Source of the DNA: Setophaga petechia
Lineage: Eukaryota > Chordata > Aves > Passeriformes > Parulidae
DNA: 64,000 nucleotides
Reading direction: 5' to 3'
Assembly: GCA_024362935.1 (NCBI GenBank)
Contig: JANCRA010000025.1
Coordinates: 10,070,936-10,134,935 of the forward strand
Positions 37,486 to 47,785 of the stretch are shown one piece after another. Made by a program: the position numbers and the translations under genes. The notes under the pieces were generated by a model that saw only the letters and a list, made by a program, of their open reading frames with translations, ran no database searches and had not been told where the DNA came from. Numbering within the stretch: the stretch's first letter is position 1; each line of letters starts with the position of its first letter.

Positions 37486-39289
37486 AGTGCTATTGCTTCC
37501 TGGAAATGGGAATTTGCAGCTAAGGATGATTTCTCTGAGCTGCCTTGGCTGATCTGGGCTTTCTGCCCTCCTACAGGAAACCCCTGTGCTTCTCACCCCC
37601 TCTCTTCCCTGGCCCATAGCTTCCTCCATGGTTATTTCATGCCAGGCTGTTTTCCATTCACTAAACATCTGCCTGTTGAAGAGACTTTTGGAGGAGTTGT
37701 CGTAAACTTTAGTCAACTTCCTTAACAAACCTATTGTTTAGTCACAGTGGAATTGTTAACTCTTAATCCCTTCCATTGTCTTTGGGCCCCATTAGAAAGA
37801 TGTAAACACCCATTTTTGTTGCTTTCTTTCTTATATTAGCCCAAGTGCATGAGTTTTCTCCAAATAACCACTTCAAATATTGTGATTTTATCCATTTCAT
37901 ACAAATGAACATGTTTTCAGGAATATAGCTCATCACACAGGGTGTCCTGAGAGAACAAAAATGTGTTTTCAGTCATGCTTTATCTTGAAAAATAGTGATG
38001 TGTGCTTTCTAATTTTCCTTTGAAAATTGGTAGCACTAAAAAAGACCTGAATTTCTGAGTAAAAGAGACGCTTTTTGCTTGTCACACTTTCTTGGTTCTG
38101 ACATCACCTGACAGGGAAACTAATATGTATCTAGTTTATTACAATACCTAGAGAGAGAAACAAGATGCCTTTGGTTAGCAAACTTTATAGTGAGAAGATA
38201 AAGGTCAGGACCTTAGCAAGGGCCATGAAGGTTGCAGAGAGTGTTCAAACGATCTCTGCCTGTTGCATGGGATTAAGCATCACCATTTGATCCTATTAAT
38301 GTCACAGATTGAATTTCACATCTCCATTGTACAGAGGACACAAATCCGAAAGTGGCCCTAAGCAGATGCAAAGGCACTTGTGCTTCCACGGGGTGACAAT
38401 TCCAGGATTCACACACTCCTTGCCTGGTGGAAACACCAGGGGGGAAAAAGTTTCTGAAGTGCCTCTCTGCAATTGTTCCCAACCATTGCCAATTTAACAT
38501 TTATTGGCATGGTGAGGAGTCTATTTTAGCCATTTCTCCAGACCTGCTAGGTAGTTAATGACTTTGATTAAAATAGATCTTTTTACAGTCTTGGTTTCCT
38601 GTCTATTTCCACTATTTTCTTTGAAAAAGACATTTTTATCATTTGCCTGCTCTTGTAAATCCATACACAAGGATGGATGTAACAGAAAGAAAACTGGAGA
38701 AAATATAATTTGAAAGAAAAATAAGGCCTAAACAGTTTTCAGGATTACCAGGATTTGTGTAAATATTAACAGGTTGAAATATTCCATCTGGAAGGAAATT
38801 AAAAACTTAAATCCATATATGTTTGCATATTATGAGAGTGTCAAATAGAGAGAATTCAGTAAGAAACCCAATACCCTTTGTTAGGTGAGGGTATTTAGTA
38901 AATCATGTTTTATAGCTGAATGTGGATTAGACAAGCCATAACTATTTTGTCAGGTTTTGACTGAACGCCAGTAATTTTTATTACATATATGACATTTTAA
39001 CCAACTTCATCTTTGACTGAAGGCCTACTGGAGAAGCAGTTTCCATGTGACCAGTCCCTGTTTTTCAGCAGGGAGCAGAAAAGGAAGAATGAAATGATCT
39101 AGAAGCAAATTGCTGGGTTGGACAAAGTGGGGTGAAACATAACGAGATAATTAAATTGGATGTTGGAGGAAATAAAACCATTTCTCAGTAACCGATTGGG
39201 TTCCTTCTGATGCAGTGTGACTTTCAGGCACTGTGGGGTAAGGAAAGGGCTTCATCAACATCCCCTCAGTGCTGATAGAATGGTCTGCT
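37486..39289. other. Non-coding sequence, nothing recognised
   Basis: AT-moderate unique sequence, low in CpG. No repeat family, RNA gene or exon is supported. Confidence 0.45.
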
Positions 39290-39640
39290 CATGATTCATT
39301 AAGTCCTCTGTAAAAGTGAGGGTTTATTCAAATGCTTCAGCTCTGCCTTGTTCCCCTCGTTAGCACTCCGAGAATGGCAATGAGCTGAGAAAGAGCAGAG
39401 CTCCTTTTGCAAGGCCCCTGATTTACAGATCCCCGTGCACAGACACTATCTTTGGAACATTCATTACAGATGTCGGGATCCCCAGCCTTTAATCACTGCG
39501 GTGTTAATTAATACCCTATTTGTTACTGTCACTGGCTGAACTCTGAGTGTGCAAAATTCCACATGTGAAAGTGCTCAGCGTGATCAGGTAATAGCTCAGT
39601 GAGGTGCTGCTCAGCTGGAATGTCAGGGGGGTGCCAAGAA
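39290..39640. promoter_or_regulatory. CpG-retaining unique block beside a microsatellite
   Basis: Six CpGs occur in about 310 bases. A RUNX-type word TGCGGT lies at 39497-39502, immediately before TTAATTAA (39504-39511), a LIM/paired-homeodomain-type palindrome. No repeat is recognised up to the start of the purine tract at 39668. This composition resembles a conserved enhancer; function is inference. Confidence 0.3.
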
Positions 39641-39667
39641 ATGCATTGCAAGCCCAAAAAAGACCTG

Positions 39668-39990
39668 AAAAAAAAAGAAAGAGAGAGAGAAAGGAAGAGA
39701 GGAAGGAAGGGAGAAAGAGAGAGAGAAAGGAAAGGAGAAGGAAAGGAAAGGAAAGGAAGGAAAGGAAAGGAAAGGAAAGGAAAGGAAAGGAAAGGAAAGG
39801 AAAGGAAAGGAAGGAAAAGGAAAGGAAAGGAAAGGAAAGGAAAGGGAAAGGAAAAGGAAAGGAAAGGAAAGAGAAAGGAAAGGAAAGGAAAGGAAAGGAA
39901 AGGAAAGGAAGGAAAGGAAAGGAAAGGAAAGGAAAGGAAAGGAAAGGAAAGGAAAGGAAAGGAGGAAAGGGAAGGAGGAGAAGGTGGGAG
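39668..39990. repeat. AAAGG/GGAAA purine microsatellite
   Basis: About 320 bp with only purines on the + strand. It begins with mixed AAAG, AG and GGAA units (39668-39745), then mostly the pentanucleotide GGAAA with occasional four-base or six-base units, and ends in a GGAGG-rich tail. It creates artefactual open frames rich in Lys, Gly, Glu and Arg on the + strand and in Ser, Phe, Leu and Pro on the minus strand. These are not genes. Confidence 0.97.
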
Positions 39991-40284
39991 GGTGAGATTG
40001 GTGAGTAAGGTTTCCTTTAGGACCTGGCTAATAAGGAGCTCATGCAGCCAAAAATGCTCAGGCTCCTTCCTTGGGGCTGCACTGGTTCTGTCTGTCCTGG
40101 GCTGTGCTTTCCCTCTGTGCTGCACAAGTGCCATGTATGCTGCTGGCTACACAAAGACCTGTGGAATCAATAAGAAACATCCCCAGAAGCATGCAGGGAG
40201 GAGAAATGTCTTCCAAGCAGATGACAGGCAGCTTCTAGGCTGTGAAGAGCAGTTTCTACTGCTGATGTTCCAGAGAAGGGTACA

Positions 40285-40305
40285 CTGGAATATTAAATAT
40301 TCCAG
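40285..40305. repeat. 21-bp perfect palindrome
   Basis: Arms CTGGAATATT and AATATTCCAG are exact reverse complements with a single A between them. It sits about 20 bp left of the CR1 fragment beginning near 40325. It could be chance, a hairpin, or a dimeric factor site; GGAAT/ATTCC is also the TEAD core (CATTCC) lacking its C. Confidence 0.9.
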
Positions 40306-40324
40306 CATTTCCTTCTCTTCTAGC

Positions 40325-40515
40325 AGCCTTCCAGTATCCAAATGGGACCAGGTGAAATGGCCCAAACTGAAGGAGAGTAGGGTAGCATGAGAAGTTGGGG
40401 AGAAATTCTCCACTGTGAGGGTGGTGAGGCTGTGGCACAGGAGGGTGAGTGGAGTGAGGAACTGAGAGCCCAAGGAGGAGGTGTGGATGCCCCCTTCCCA
40501 GGGCAATGTACGACA
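40325..40515 (+). mobile_element. CR1 retrotransposon fragment with internal rearrangement
   Basis: In + orientation the stretch reads ccttccagtatccaaatggg, then aatggcccaaactgaaggag, then gagaaattctccactgtgag and ggtggtgaggctgtggcaca, then gtggatgcccccttccc. These follow the CR1 3' region in order (ccttccagtacctaaaggg, taatggctttaaactgaaag, gaaattctttactgtgaggg, gtggatgccccatccctgg). About 50 bp of the consensus is missing near 40350. Roughly 27 extra bases (about 40442-40480) separate ggcacag from gtggatg. The octamer tail is not seen, so the 3' end is lost. A 207-codon minus-strand open frame (40147-40770) runs antisense through it and is not called as a gene. Confidence 0.82.
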
Positions 40516-40962
40516 GGAGCCCTCGGCTGAGTGCTCAAATTCATCCCCCAAAGCAGCCATTTCTTGCCTTTGAGAGAGCAGGGGGGAGAAGCCAGGGCCC
40601 TCAGAGAACTGCCAGAATTGGTTGCAGATGAGAGGAAGAATTAATTCTACTTCATGCCAACAACAGTCTTCCGTTCTGGTGGTTCTGATTTCTGCATGGA
40701 TTAGTGTAAAGAGCAAGATTATTTCCAGTGAAAAGCTAAAGTTATACTGCAATATTCTTAACAGGACCATGGCTTCATGTCTCTGGTAATGATGGTCACC
40801 AGTTCACCACACTACTTATCCTCAAGAGGATATTTTTTTTTTACATGACTTCTACCATATATGAATGGTAAGCCAGGCGAATCTTAGAAGCATCCAGGGG
40901 ACCTGGGTCTCTGCTAAGGAAAGCCTTTTATTACACTTTTAGAATCAAGCAATCTTGTGACT
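40516..40962. other. Non-coding sequence, nothing recognised
   Basis: No repeat or exon is seen between the CR1 piece and the 31-bp repeat. A T-run lies near 40832. Confidence 0.4.
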
Positions 40963-40993
40963 GGAATAACACATTTATCCAAGGCTTGACCCA
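40963..40993 (+). repeat. Dispersed 31-bp repeat, copy 2
   Basis: Second copy of the sequence at 37455-37485, with one mismatch in 31 bases and the same orientation, about 3.5 kb away. It is followed after about 27 bp by an A-run at 41018-41028. The identity of the source family is unknown. Confidence 0.9.
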
Positions 40994-43900
40994 TTTCTAC
41001 TGACAAGTTCTTATGAAAAAAAAAAAGAAGAGTGAAAAGGAATTTTTCTCTTTGTATGCGTTTTAATATCCACATGTACCTCCCTGGTGTCAAGGTATCA
41101 ACTCTCTCTTCTATCGTTATTGTCCATGAGTGGTTGAGAAAAGGAATGAGGCAATCTACACTGACTTGATAGAGGGAATTGAATTTTGTTTTATTTAAAA
41201 TATTTAATTGTATTTTCCAAATCTACTGTGACCTCCAGATGGAAAGGAGAAACTGCATAAATTAAGTTATCTGCAGTGTAAACAAGTTCTGTGGTGGTCA
41301 ATTTAGTAATACCAACCTGGCTTTGGCACTCTGGTTTTGGTGAGACTTGGGCAATTAAATTTTGGTTTTTGATGGCTTTCAAAGCTGTAAAGGGGTCAAA
41401 AAATTAAACTCACTACAGTTGTGATATGGTTGGGAATCTTCAGAGAGTAAGAATGACTGTGCACAAAATATACCTGAATAATATCAACTTCATTTTGCAT
41501 TTATAATAATAGATATAAGTAAAACTGCATCTAAAAACTTATATTGCTTATGGGCTGCTTCAGCCTCATCCATGCAGTATTTATTCTTTCATTTTTGCTG
41601 TCTTTTCATTTTTTTAATCTGATTTAAAAAAAAAAGAAAAGTGACAAGTTGTGGTCTAGACATTGATGGGCAGAATCCAATGCCTTTTTATGAAAGAAGT
41701 TAAGACAAGATGACAAGAAAGTGAGAATGGGGTCAGGTGAAGGGGCCCCAGCAAAAAAAACAAAACCAGAATAGAGACCCTAGTCTGAAGAAAAGAAGAA
41801 GAATGGGCAAAATGTCTGGAGGCAAGAGGAGCAGAGGAGCAAGAAATAAACCAGGGGGAGAAGTTGGAAGCTTCTAGTAAAGGCAGAGGGGAGAAATAAT
41901 AAGTGGATGTCTTTCTTTTTCTTTTCAGTTACCATCAGCATCTGTTCTGATAATTTCTGTGTTTTGAAGAAGAGCTGGTATAGTGGAGTGAGCCAGCCCA
42001 CCAACATAGCCAGCAAAGGAAAAAGAAGAGAACAGGTTTGAAGAAAAGGAAATGCAGGGGGTTTATATCTGATGGTAACACTTTCATCCTTCCCTGCTGC
42101 TTGAATAATGCATCCTAATTTGACATGACTATACTGGTCACCAAGTTCATGCTAGGGTTATATAATCACAATCTGATCATTTTTCTTAAGTGGTGCTCAG
42201 CACAGAATCCTTTTATGTGGATAAAGGAAAGCAGCTATTCTTTTTCTTGTGATTTTTGGCTTGAGCTGATAGAAGTGTCAGCCAAGATAAAAATACCTTT
42301 ATAATCTTTAGCCTTTTTCCCTCCAACACTTGTGAGTTGTACTATATTTCTCCATTGTCCTTCTATCAGCTGACAGAGAACCTGGTGTTTATGCCTCTGT
42401 TGGTGTAATAGTACATGGCTTTTGTTCAAGTTTATTGAAGAGTGCTCCAGAAGGATGAGTGTGGTCTTCAGATTGTGCCTGGCCATATGTGAATGACTTT
42501 GGCTTTCTCATTTCTCTCTCTCTACTCAGAGGCACGAAGCAGGAACTCAGGCCCCATTTCATTGCTCCACCTCTGTGAATTCCATGACTGACATGATCTG
42601 GATTTTCTGGGGCTGTGCAAAATGCCTCAACTTCAGTGACAGCTTTTGTGACCACCTGCCACTTACCCTTCCTTTTCCAGCTCCGAAGTTGTCTCTGTGG
42701 GAAAAGCAACATGGGATTTTATTTCTGTGTAGAGTAACCCTCTCTCAATGTTGTATTAATTTTTTCTATATTTTTTTTTTACTATCATGTGGCCGCCACT
42801 GTTTCAAGGAAAAACTCACTTCCTCAGAAAGTCTTTGCCAGTCCTTTTTCCCCATAAATGAAGTTAGGTGCAGCCACCATGGTTCAAATTGCACTTGCAG
42901 CCTCATCTCAGGATTTAAGCGTGCCTGGCTCTGCACTTGTTATGAGTCTTGAAAGATGACTGATGCTGCAGCAAAGAGCCTTGTTGGTGTCACCCTCTTT
43001 AGGAATGGAATTGCCCTGGCAGGAGAGCTGAGCTCTTCTGGACTTTAGGTAATTTAGGCACTCACTACCATGCTGTTTCAAAAAAAGACAACACTTTTCA
43101 GGTCCTAGAGGAGATGTGTTTCATACACAGCATTTTGTGGTGAAATGCTGGCTGTGATTTGTGGGCTACTCATAGGAATGATTAGACACCTGTCTGCATA
43201 AATCTATCTGAAGAGCAGAACAAGACTTGCATGAATGGTACACAGGAGATTAGCAGCTTTAACAAGAATTACTGTTACCTGCTGTTTTGCAAAAGAAATA
43301 GGTGTATGTCAAATACTCACACAGCTGTAGAGCTGTTGATATAAAAATATAGGATCAGCTTTCTTTTGCTGCATTTTACACACGTATTGTATTTAAATGT
43401 TTGTTGCAGAGACAACCATTGATTTTCACTGTGTGCTTGCTTGGTAGGGAGCTTTTGGATTTCGCATTTTGCAACCAGGAGCAACACACTGAATATGTTC
43501 TCCTTGTCTGACAGTAGTGTGCCTCCCTGCACTCATTTCCTTTCCTGTAAAACAGGGAAAACAGGTGCCCTGCATGGAGGTTCCTCTATTTCTGCCTGGG
43601 GTGGGAATAAAAAACCTGTCCAAAAAGAGTTTGCACCTCTGCTGAGCAGGGGGTTTGTCGCACACTGCAAAGCCAGCACAGGCTAGAGTTTGGGTGATCT
43701 ACAGCCTTGTTCATCACCACACAGAGAACCCATCATGTCCAGAAAAGTGGCTTTGCTTCATGGCCAGAGAGGATATTTCCAGGATTCACCCTGGAAAACT
43801 GGGATAACAACACTCATAGAGTGTTTAGAGGGTGTCTTTTGCAGATAAACTCAAGAATGTTTGTGGAGCATTCCAACTCTAGGTCAATACATTATTAAAA

Positions 43901-46609
43901 AAAAACAAAACACTCATCAGGAAATGAACAATTTTATATTTAATGCTGGCTTTGGATGCTATGCAGCAAATAGAGGCACTGAGCAATTTGTGTAATAGGA
44001 ATTGTAAATAGATTTCCCTGTGCTGAGCCCCACAAAACTTTTGCACTAAATCTGGCACTTCCAATCTTTTGAATGTCTGACTTTGTCTCCATAAGCTTTT
44101 CAGGATTTGTTTACAGTGTAATAGATGTTTAAAACTAATGATCCAGTGAAATTAGCCTGGTAGAGCAGGGGAAAAAAAAGTGGTTGAGATTAATATGTTG
44201 TTTTGTTTAAGAAAGATTTGGGATATATGGTAATTTATTTCTAAATGCATATATTATAAGATGACCAAAATTATTCAGCCTTAAATAAGAATTAGAACAA
44301 GAGAGTAGCCTAAAGCCTTAAGTAAAAGTCTGGTTAAGTCTTTTACAATATTTTCGTTTCTAGCATCTAAAACGCCCTGAGCCTTTATGATGCCTGTTTT
44401 CTTTTTAATGTGTGGTCTGGGACAAGACTGGAAGGGAAAGTCATGCTGTCTGTGAAGCTGAGAATGGCTACTTAGCATCCAAATATGTAATTAGGGAGCT
44501 TTTCATGCCTTTTTAATAAGTTGTAGTCATTAGTAAATTGCCAGTCTTATACCCCTCAAATGATTCAGAGTCTTTAAACTTGACTGGACTGGCCCAATTC
44601 CATTTAGAGCAGATGCTTTTTTGTCTAATTTTATTTCTTTGCCTTTTGTTAGGGGCTTCAGCTGCAAGGAGAAAAAAATGCTAGTTGCTAATAAAAGGCA
44701 GGACAGTGAAAACACAGCTCCTCTTCTCTGCCAAAAGCAGACACAGAGATCTCCCTCCTCTGCCTTTCTCCCAAGTGGAGAGTGAGGGCTCTGATCCCAT
44801 GTCACCCACACACACTCCTGCCAGGAAAACAGGGATAAATCAGGGATCCTGCCTAAATACTTCCAAATTTGTGCTTGGTGTTTACCTACACAGACCCTGA
44901 GGAAAATGAATGCAAATTAAGTAGAGGTATGAAAGTGGATTAAGATGCATGAAAGCTAAACTGCATGATCTCATAGAGATGCTGTTTCTCAAAATTACCA
45001 AGACTTTAATCTCATCAGGACTAATTGACCTCTAGTGTAAATCCAGGCAAACAAAATGAAAATGTGTTGGCTGTGAGTTAGAGTGCTTATAAATCACTAA
45101 TCACTTTTAAGTTCATTTCTTAATTAAAAAACTAGTTGATTAATTGCAGGGTTATTACAAATGGACTTTAAAATGAGGTTGGTCACATCACATTTGGCTG
45201 GCATTTTAGGTTTTAAACTGGGATATTTCTATGGAATAATTCATTTAACCAGAAAGTCACCAGGTAGATGCCCACAACCTCTACAAACGTGAAAATATTC
45301 CCAGTGTATTTAAAACCTAGGTAGAACCTTTTGAGCTGATTTTACTTTGGCTTGTAGTCTACAGTAAGAGGAGGAATCACTTTTTCCTTTACTGATTTCT
45401 GAACCATATATTGCTGAAACTCCAGCAAGCTGTGCAGCTGTGTACAAGCTCACCCTTCAGGGACCCTTAAAGGAGATAAAATACTGCCCCAGCACGAAAT
45501 CCCACCCTTACCTTAAGGTATCTGCAAGAAGTGATTCACTCATCTTTCTGTCTCCTTTTTTTTTCTTCTCTGTATTCATATATATGTTTGCACTGAGAAA
45601 GTTGACAGTACTTTAAATTAATGGCCTACCAAGACCTTTAGTCATCCTCTCAGGATGTTCTGGATGGATAACGGAAGTAATAATCTCACTGTACCATTTT
45701 TTAATTTATTCCAGCAGGTTTTTTTTTCCCCTGGCTCATTCTGAAAGTGTAGATAAATCACAGGCTATTTTATTTGGGAGATGAGGGAAATAATTAGCTA
45801 TCATTCTGAAGACAATTGTAAGAGCCATCTTAAAAAAAAATGCTCTGAAACCACAAAAGTCTATGAATTTATAGTAAAACATAGGCCAAAGAAATGCCAT
45901 GAAGAAAGAGTTCCATGGGGCACTAATTCAGCTAATAATGCACATAGGCATTTTTTGGTGTCAAAGACATGAATTATCACTGTGTTCCTGTCCAGAGATC
46001 CCAGCTGTGCTATCCAAGGGATGGGTATGATCTCATACATTATCTAGAGCTGCCAGAGATGTGGTTAAGCTGGAGGCTGCCACACAGGCAGAATTGAGAA
46101 AACAAACTTTTCTGATGCTTGGAACTTGTGCCAAAACACAGCTATCCTCTTAGGACCTGCAGGATCTTCTCCTTTTCCCTTCACAAAAAGCTGTTTTTAA
46201 GGGACTTAGCCTGATAACCCTGGGTTTATCCAAAGAAGCTCTAGAGAGTCTGGCTGTCAGAGGCAGATGGGCAGGTCCAAGCAATATGGATTAGCATGGT
46301 CCTTTATTTTAGGGACAATTTTACCCAGAACCTGAGATGTGTGTCCCAGCACTAGATGTTACAAGTCCCAAAATACTCATTCACCGTTGCAATAATGCAG
46401 AAATCATTTGAAGAGCTGGGATCCCTGGAGCTGTGTTGCTTTCTGCAGTAACCCCCGTGGTTTTTCACGTGCTGTCTCTCTCCTGGCTCTGCCTGGAGCC
46501 TCTTTGCACAGCCCTGCAGCCCCATCTGCATTGCTGTGGTGAGCCTGCAGTGCACACACTTCCATCAGGCAACCTTTTGTGGTCCTGCTGCAACCCTAAA
46601 CCAGACAGC
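40994..46609. other. Non-coding sequence, one doubtful MIR-like piece
   Basis: About 5.6 kb without a supported gene. At 43518-43565 the order gtgcctc, catttcctttcctgtaaaac, agggaaaac loosely follows the MIR core (gtgcctcagtttcctcatctgtaaaatgggga), but only about 40 bp align by eye. Otherwise unique AT-moderate DNA with short homopolymers. Confidence 0.4.
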
Positions 46610-46800
46610 TGACATGAATCCCAACTGTCCAGCACAGCCTGAGGCCCTCCCAGTCGGGCAGATTAACTGCTATAGATTGCTCATTGTTTTTAATCTTCCA
46701 CCCTGTCTACACCCCATCCGGGCACGCAGCTTTCCAGAAGGGTTAAAGGGAAAACAGAAGAATTCAAAATTCCCTTTCACGTTACTGGAGCCTAAAAATT
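46610..46800. promoter_or_regulatory. Possible conserved non-coding block
   Basis: Four CpGs within 190 bases (agtcgggcag, tccgggcacgcag, cacgtta) in unique sequence, with homeodomain-like gattaact and a ttgtttttaat stretch. The evidence is compositional only. Confidence 0.22.
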
Positions 46801-47479
46801 GTACAGTACCACTATTTCTACCCTTTCTGATGACCAGCAGTCACTTTTTTAGCTTGCAAGGTGTATGACCCATGGTAATTTCAGGAATGACTTACAGTGA
46901 GGCCCAAGAACTTTTTCTTTGTTCTGCATCCAGCCCAGTTTCTGTCACATTAAATAATTCAGGTGGCCATAGTGGTTTGGCCCCCATTGAGTATATCTGA
47001 GAAGTTTTCTGATGATAATGTCCCCAGTGTGCTGCCACTTGGGTAGCTGGGTCATGCCTTTTTTCCTTTTTTTTGTCTTTTTGCTTTTTAACTCCCATAG
47101 CATGAACATCATTTTGCAGTTAGATCACCTTTGAAAACAACATGGTGGTCGCTGTCACTGATTTCTCTGTGCAGACCTCAATAGAAAGGGGCAGAGGCTC
47201 CTCCAATGAAGATGACACTTCCATGAAAGTAAATTGATATAAATAGATATAAGACTATGATGACTTTCTTAGCTTATTGCTTGTCCTCTCTTGAAAGGGA
47301 GAAAACTCAACAAAGCGCCACAATCCAAAAATCACATCATAAAGAGATACTAACTTTTTTTCTTTATATCTCAAAGGATTATAAGGGGCAGCTCAGAAAG
47401 CCTCATAGGAAAACAGCCTTCAAAAATTATATTAAACCTCCTTGAACCAGAGCAGGTAAATTGTTTGCTTATACAAAGA

Positions 47480-47785
47480 TGACTTTGTATTTTCAGACCC
47501 CGGGAAAATGTGGACGCCATATGACAGAACAGGCATTACAAACACGAGATTGTTGGAGAGCCAGCCTACAAAAGCAGAGTTAGGGATGGTGAGAGCACTA
47601 GTCTATAAATCCTGCATCCCTGACTGCTCTAGTTGTCTCATTTTGCTGGCACTGTGCTATTATTACACATTTAATGATAGCTGCTTGTAAGCTGCTTACC
47701 AATCATAGCCACACACACCTGCTCAGACATTCCTGACAGCTCCCAATGTATTATTGACAGAAGCAAAATGGATCTTTTCCTGTTG
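47480..47785. promoter_or_regulatory. Possible conserved non-coding block
   Basis: Unique sequence with three CpGs near its left edge (accccgggaa, ggacgcc, acacgag), followed by tataaatcctgcat and AT-rich homeodomain-like words (tattattacacatttaatga, tgtattattgacag). No repeat is recognised. Composition suggests constraint, but nothing was aligned. Confidence 0.25.

Noticed and set aside
39599..40390. 263-codon open frame rich in Lys, Gly, Glu and Arg
   Set aside because: Most of it is translation of the AAAGG microsatellite; a purine-only strand lacks TAA, TAG and TGA stops in most frames for trivial reasons.
40147..40770. 207-codon minus-strand open frame with a hydrophobic start
   Set aside because: It reads antisense through the CR1 fragment at 40325-40515 and the palindrome; no domain or conserved motif is seen, and an open frame of this size is plausible by chance.
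43518..43565. Second possible MIR piece
   Set aside because: Only about 40 bases loosely follow the core; not enough to separate from chance.
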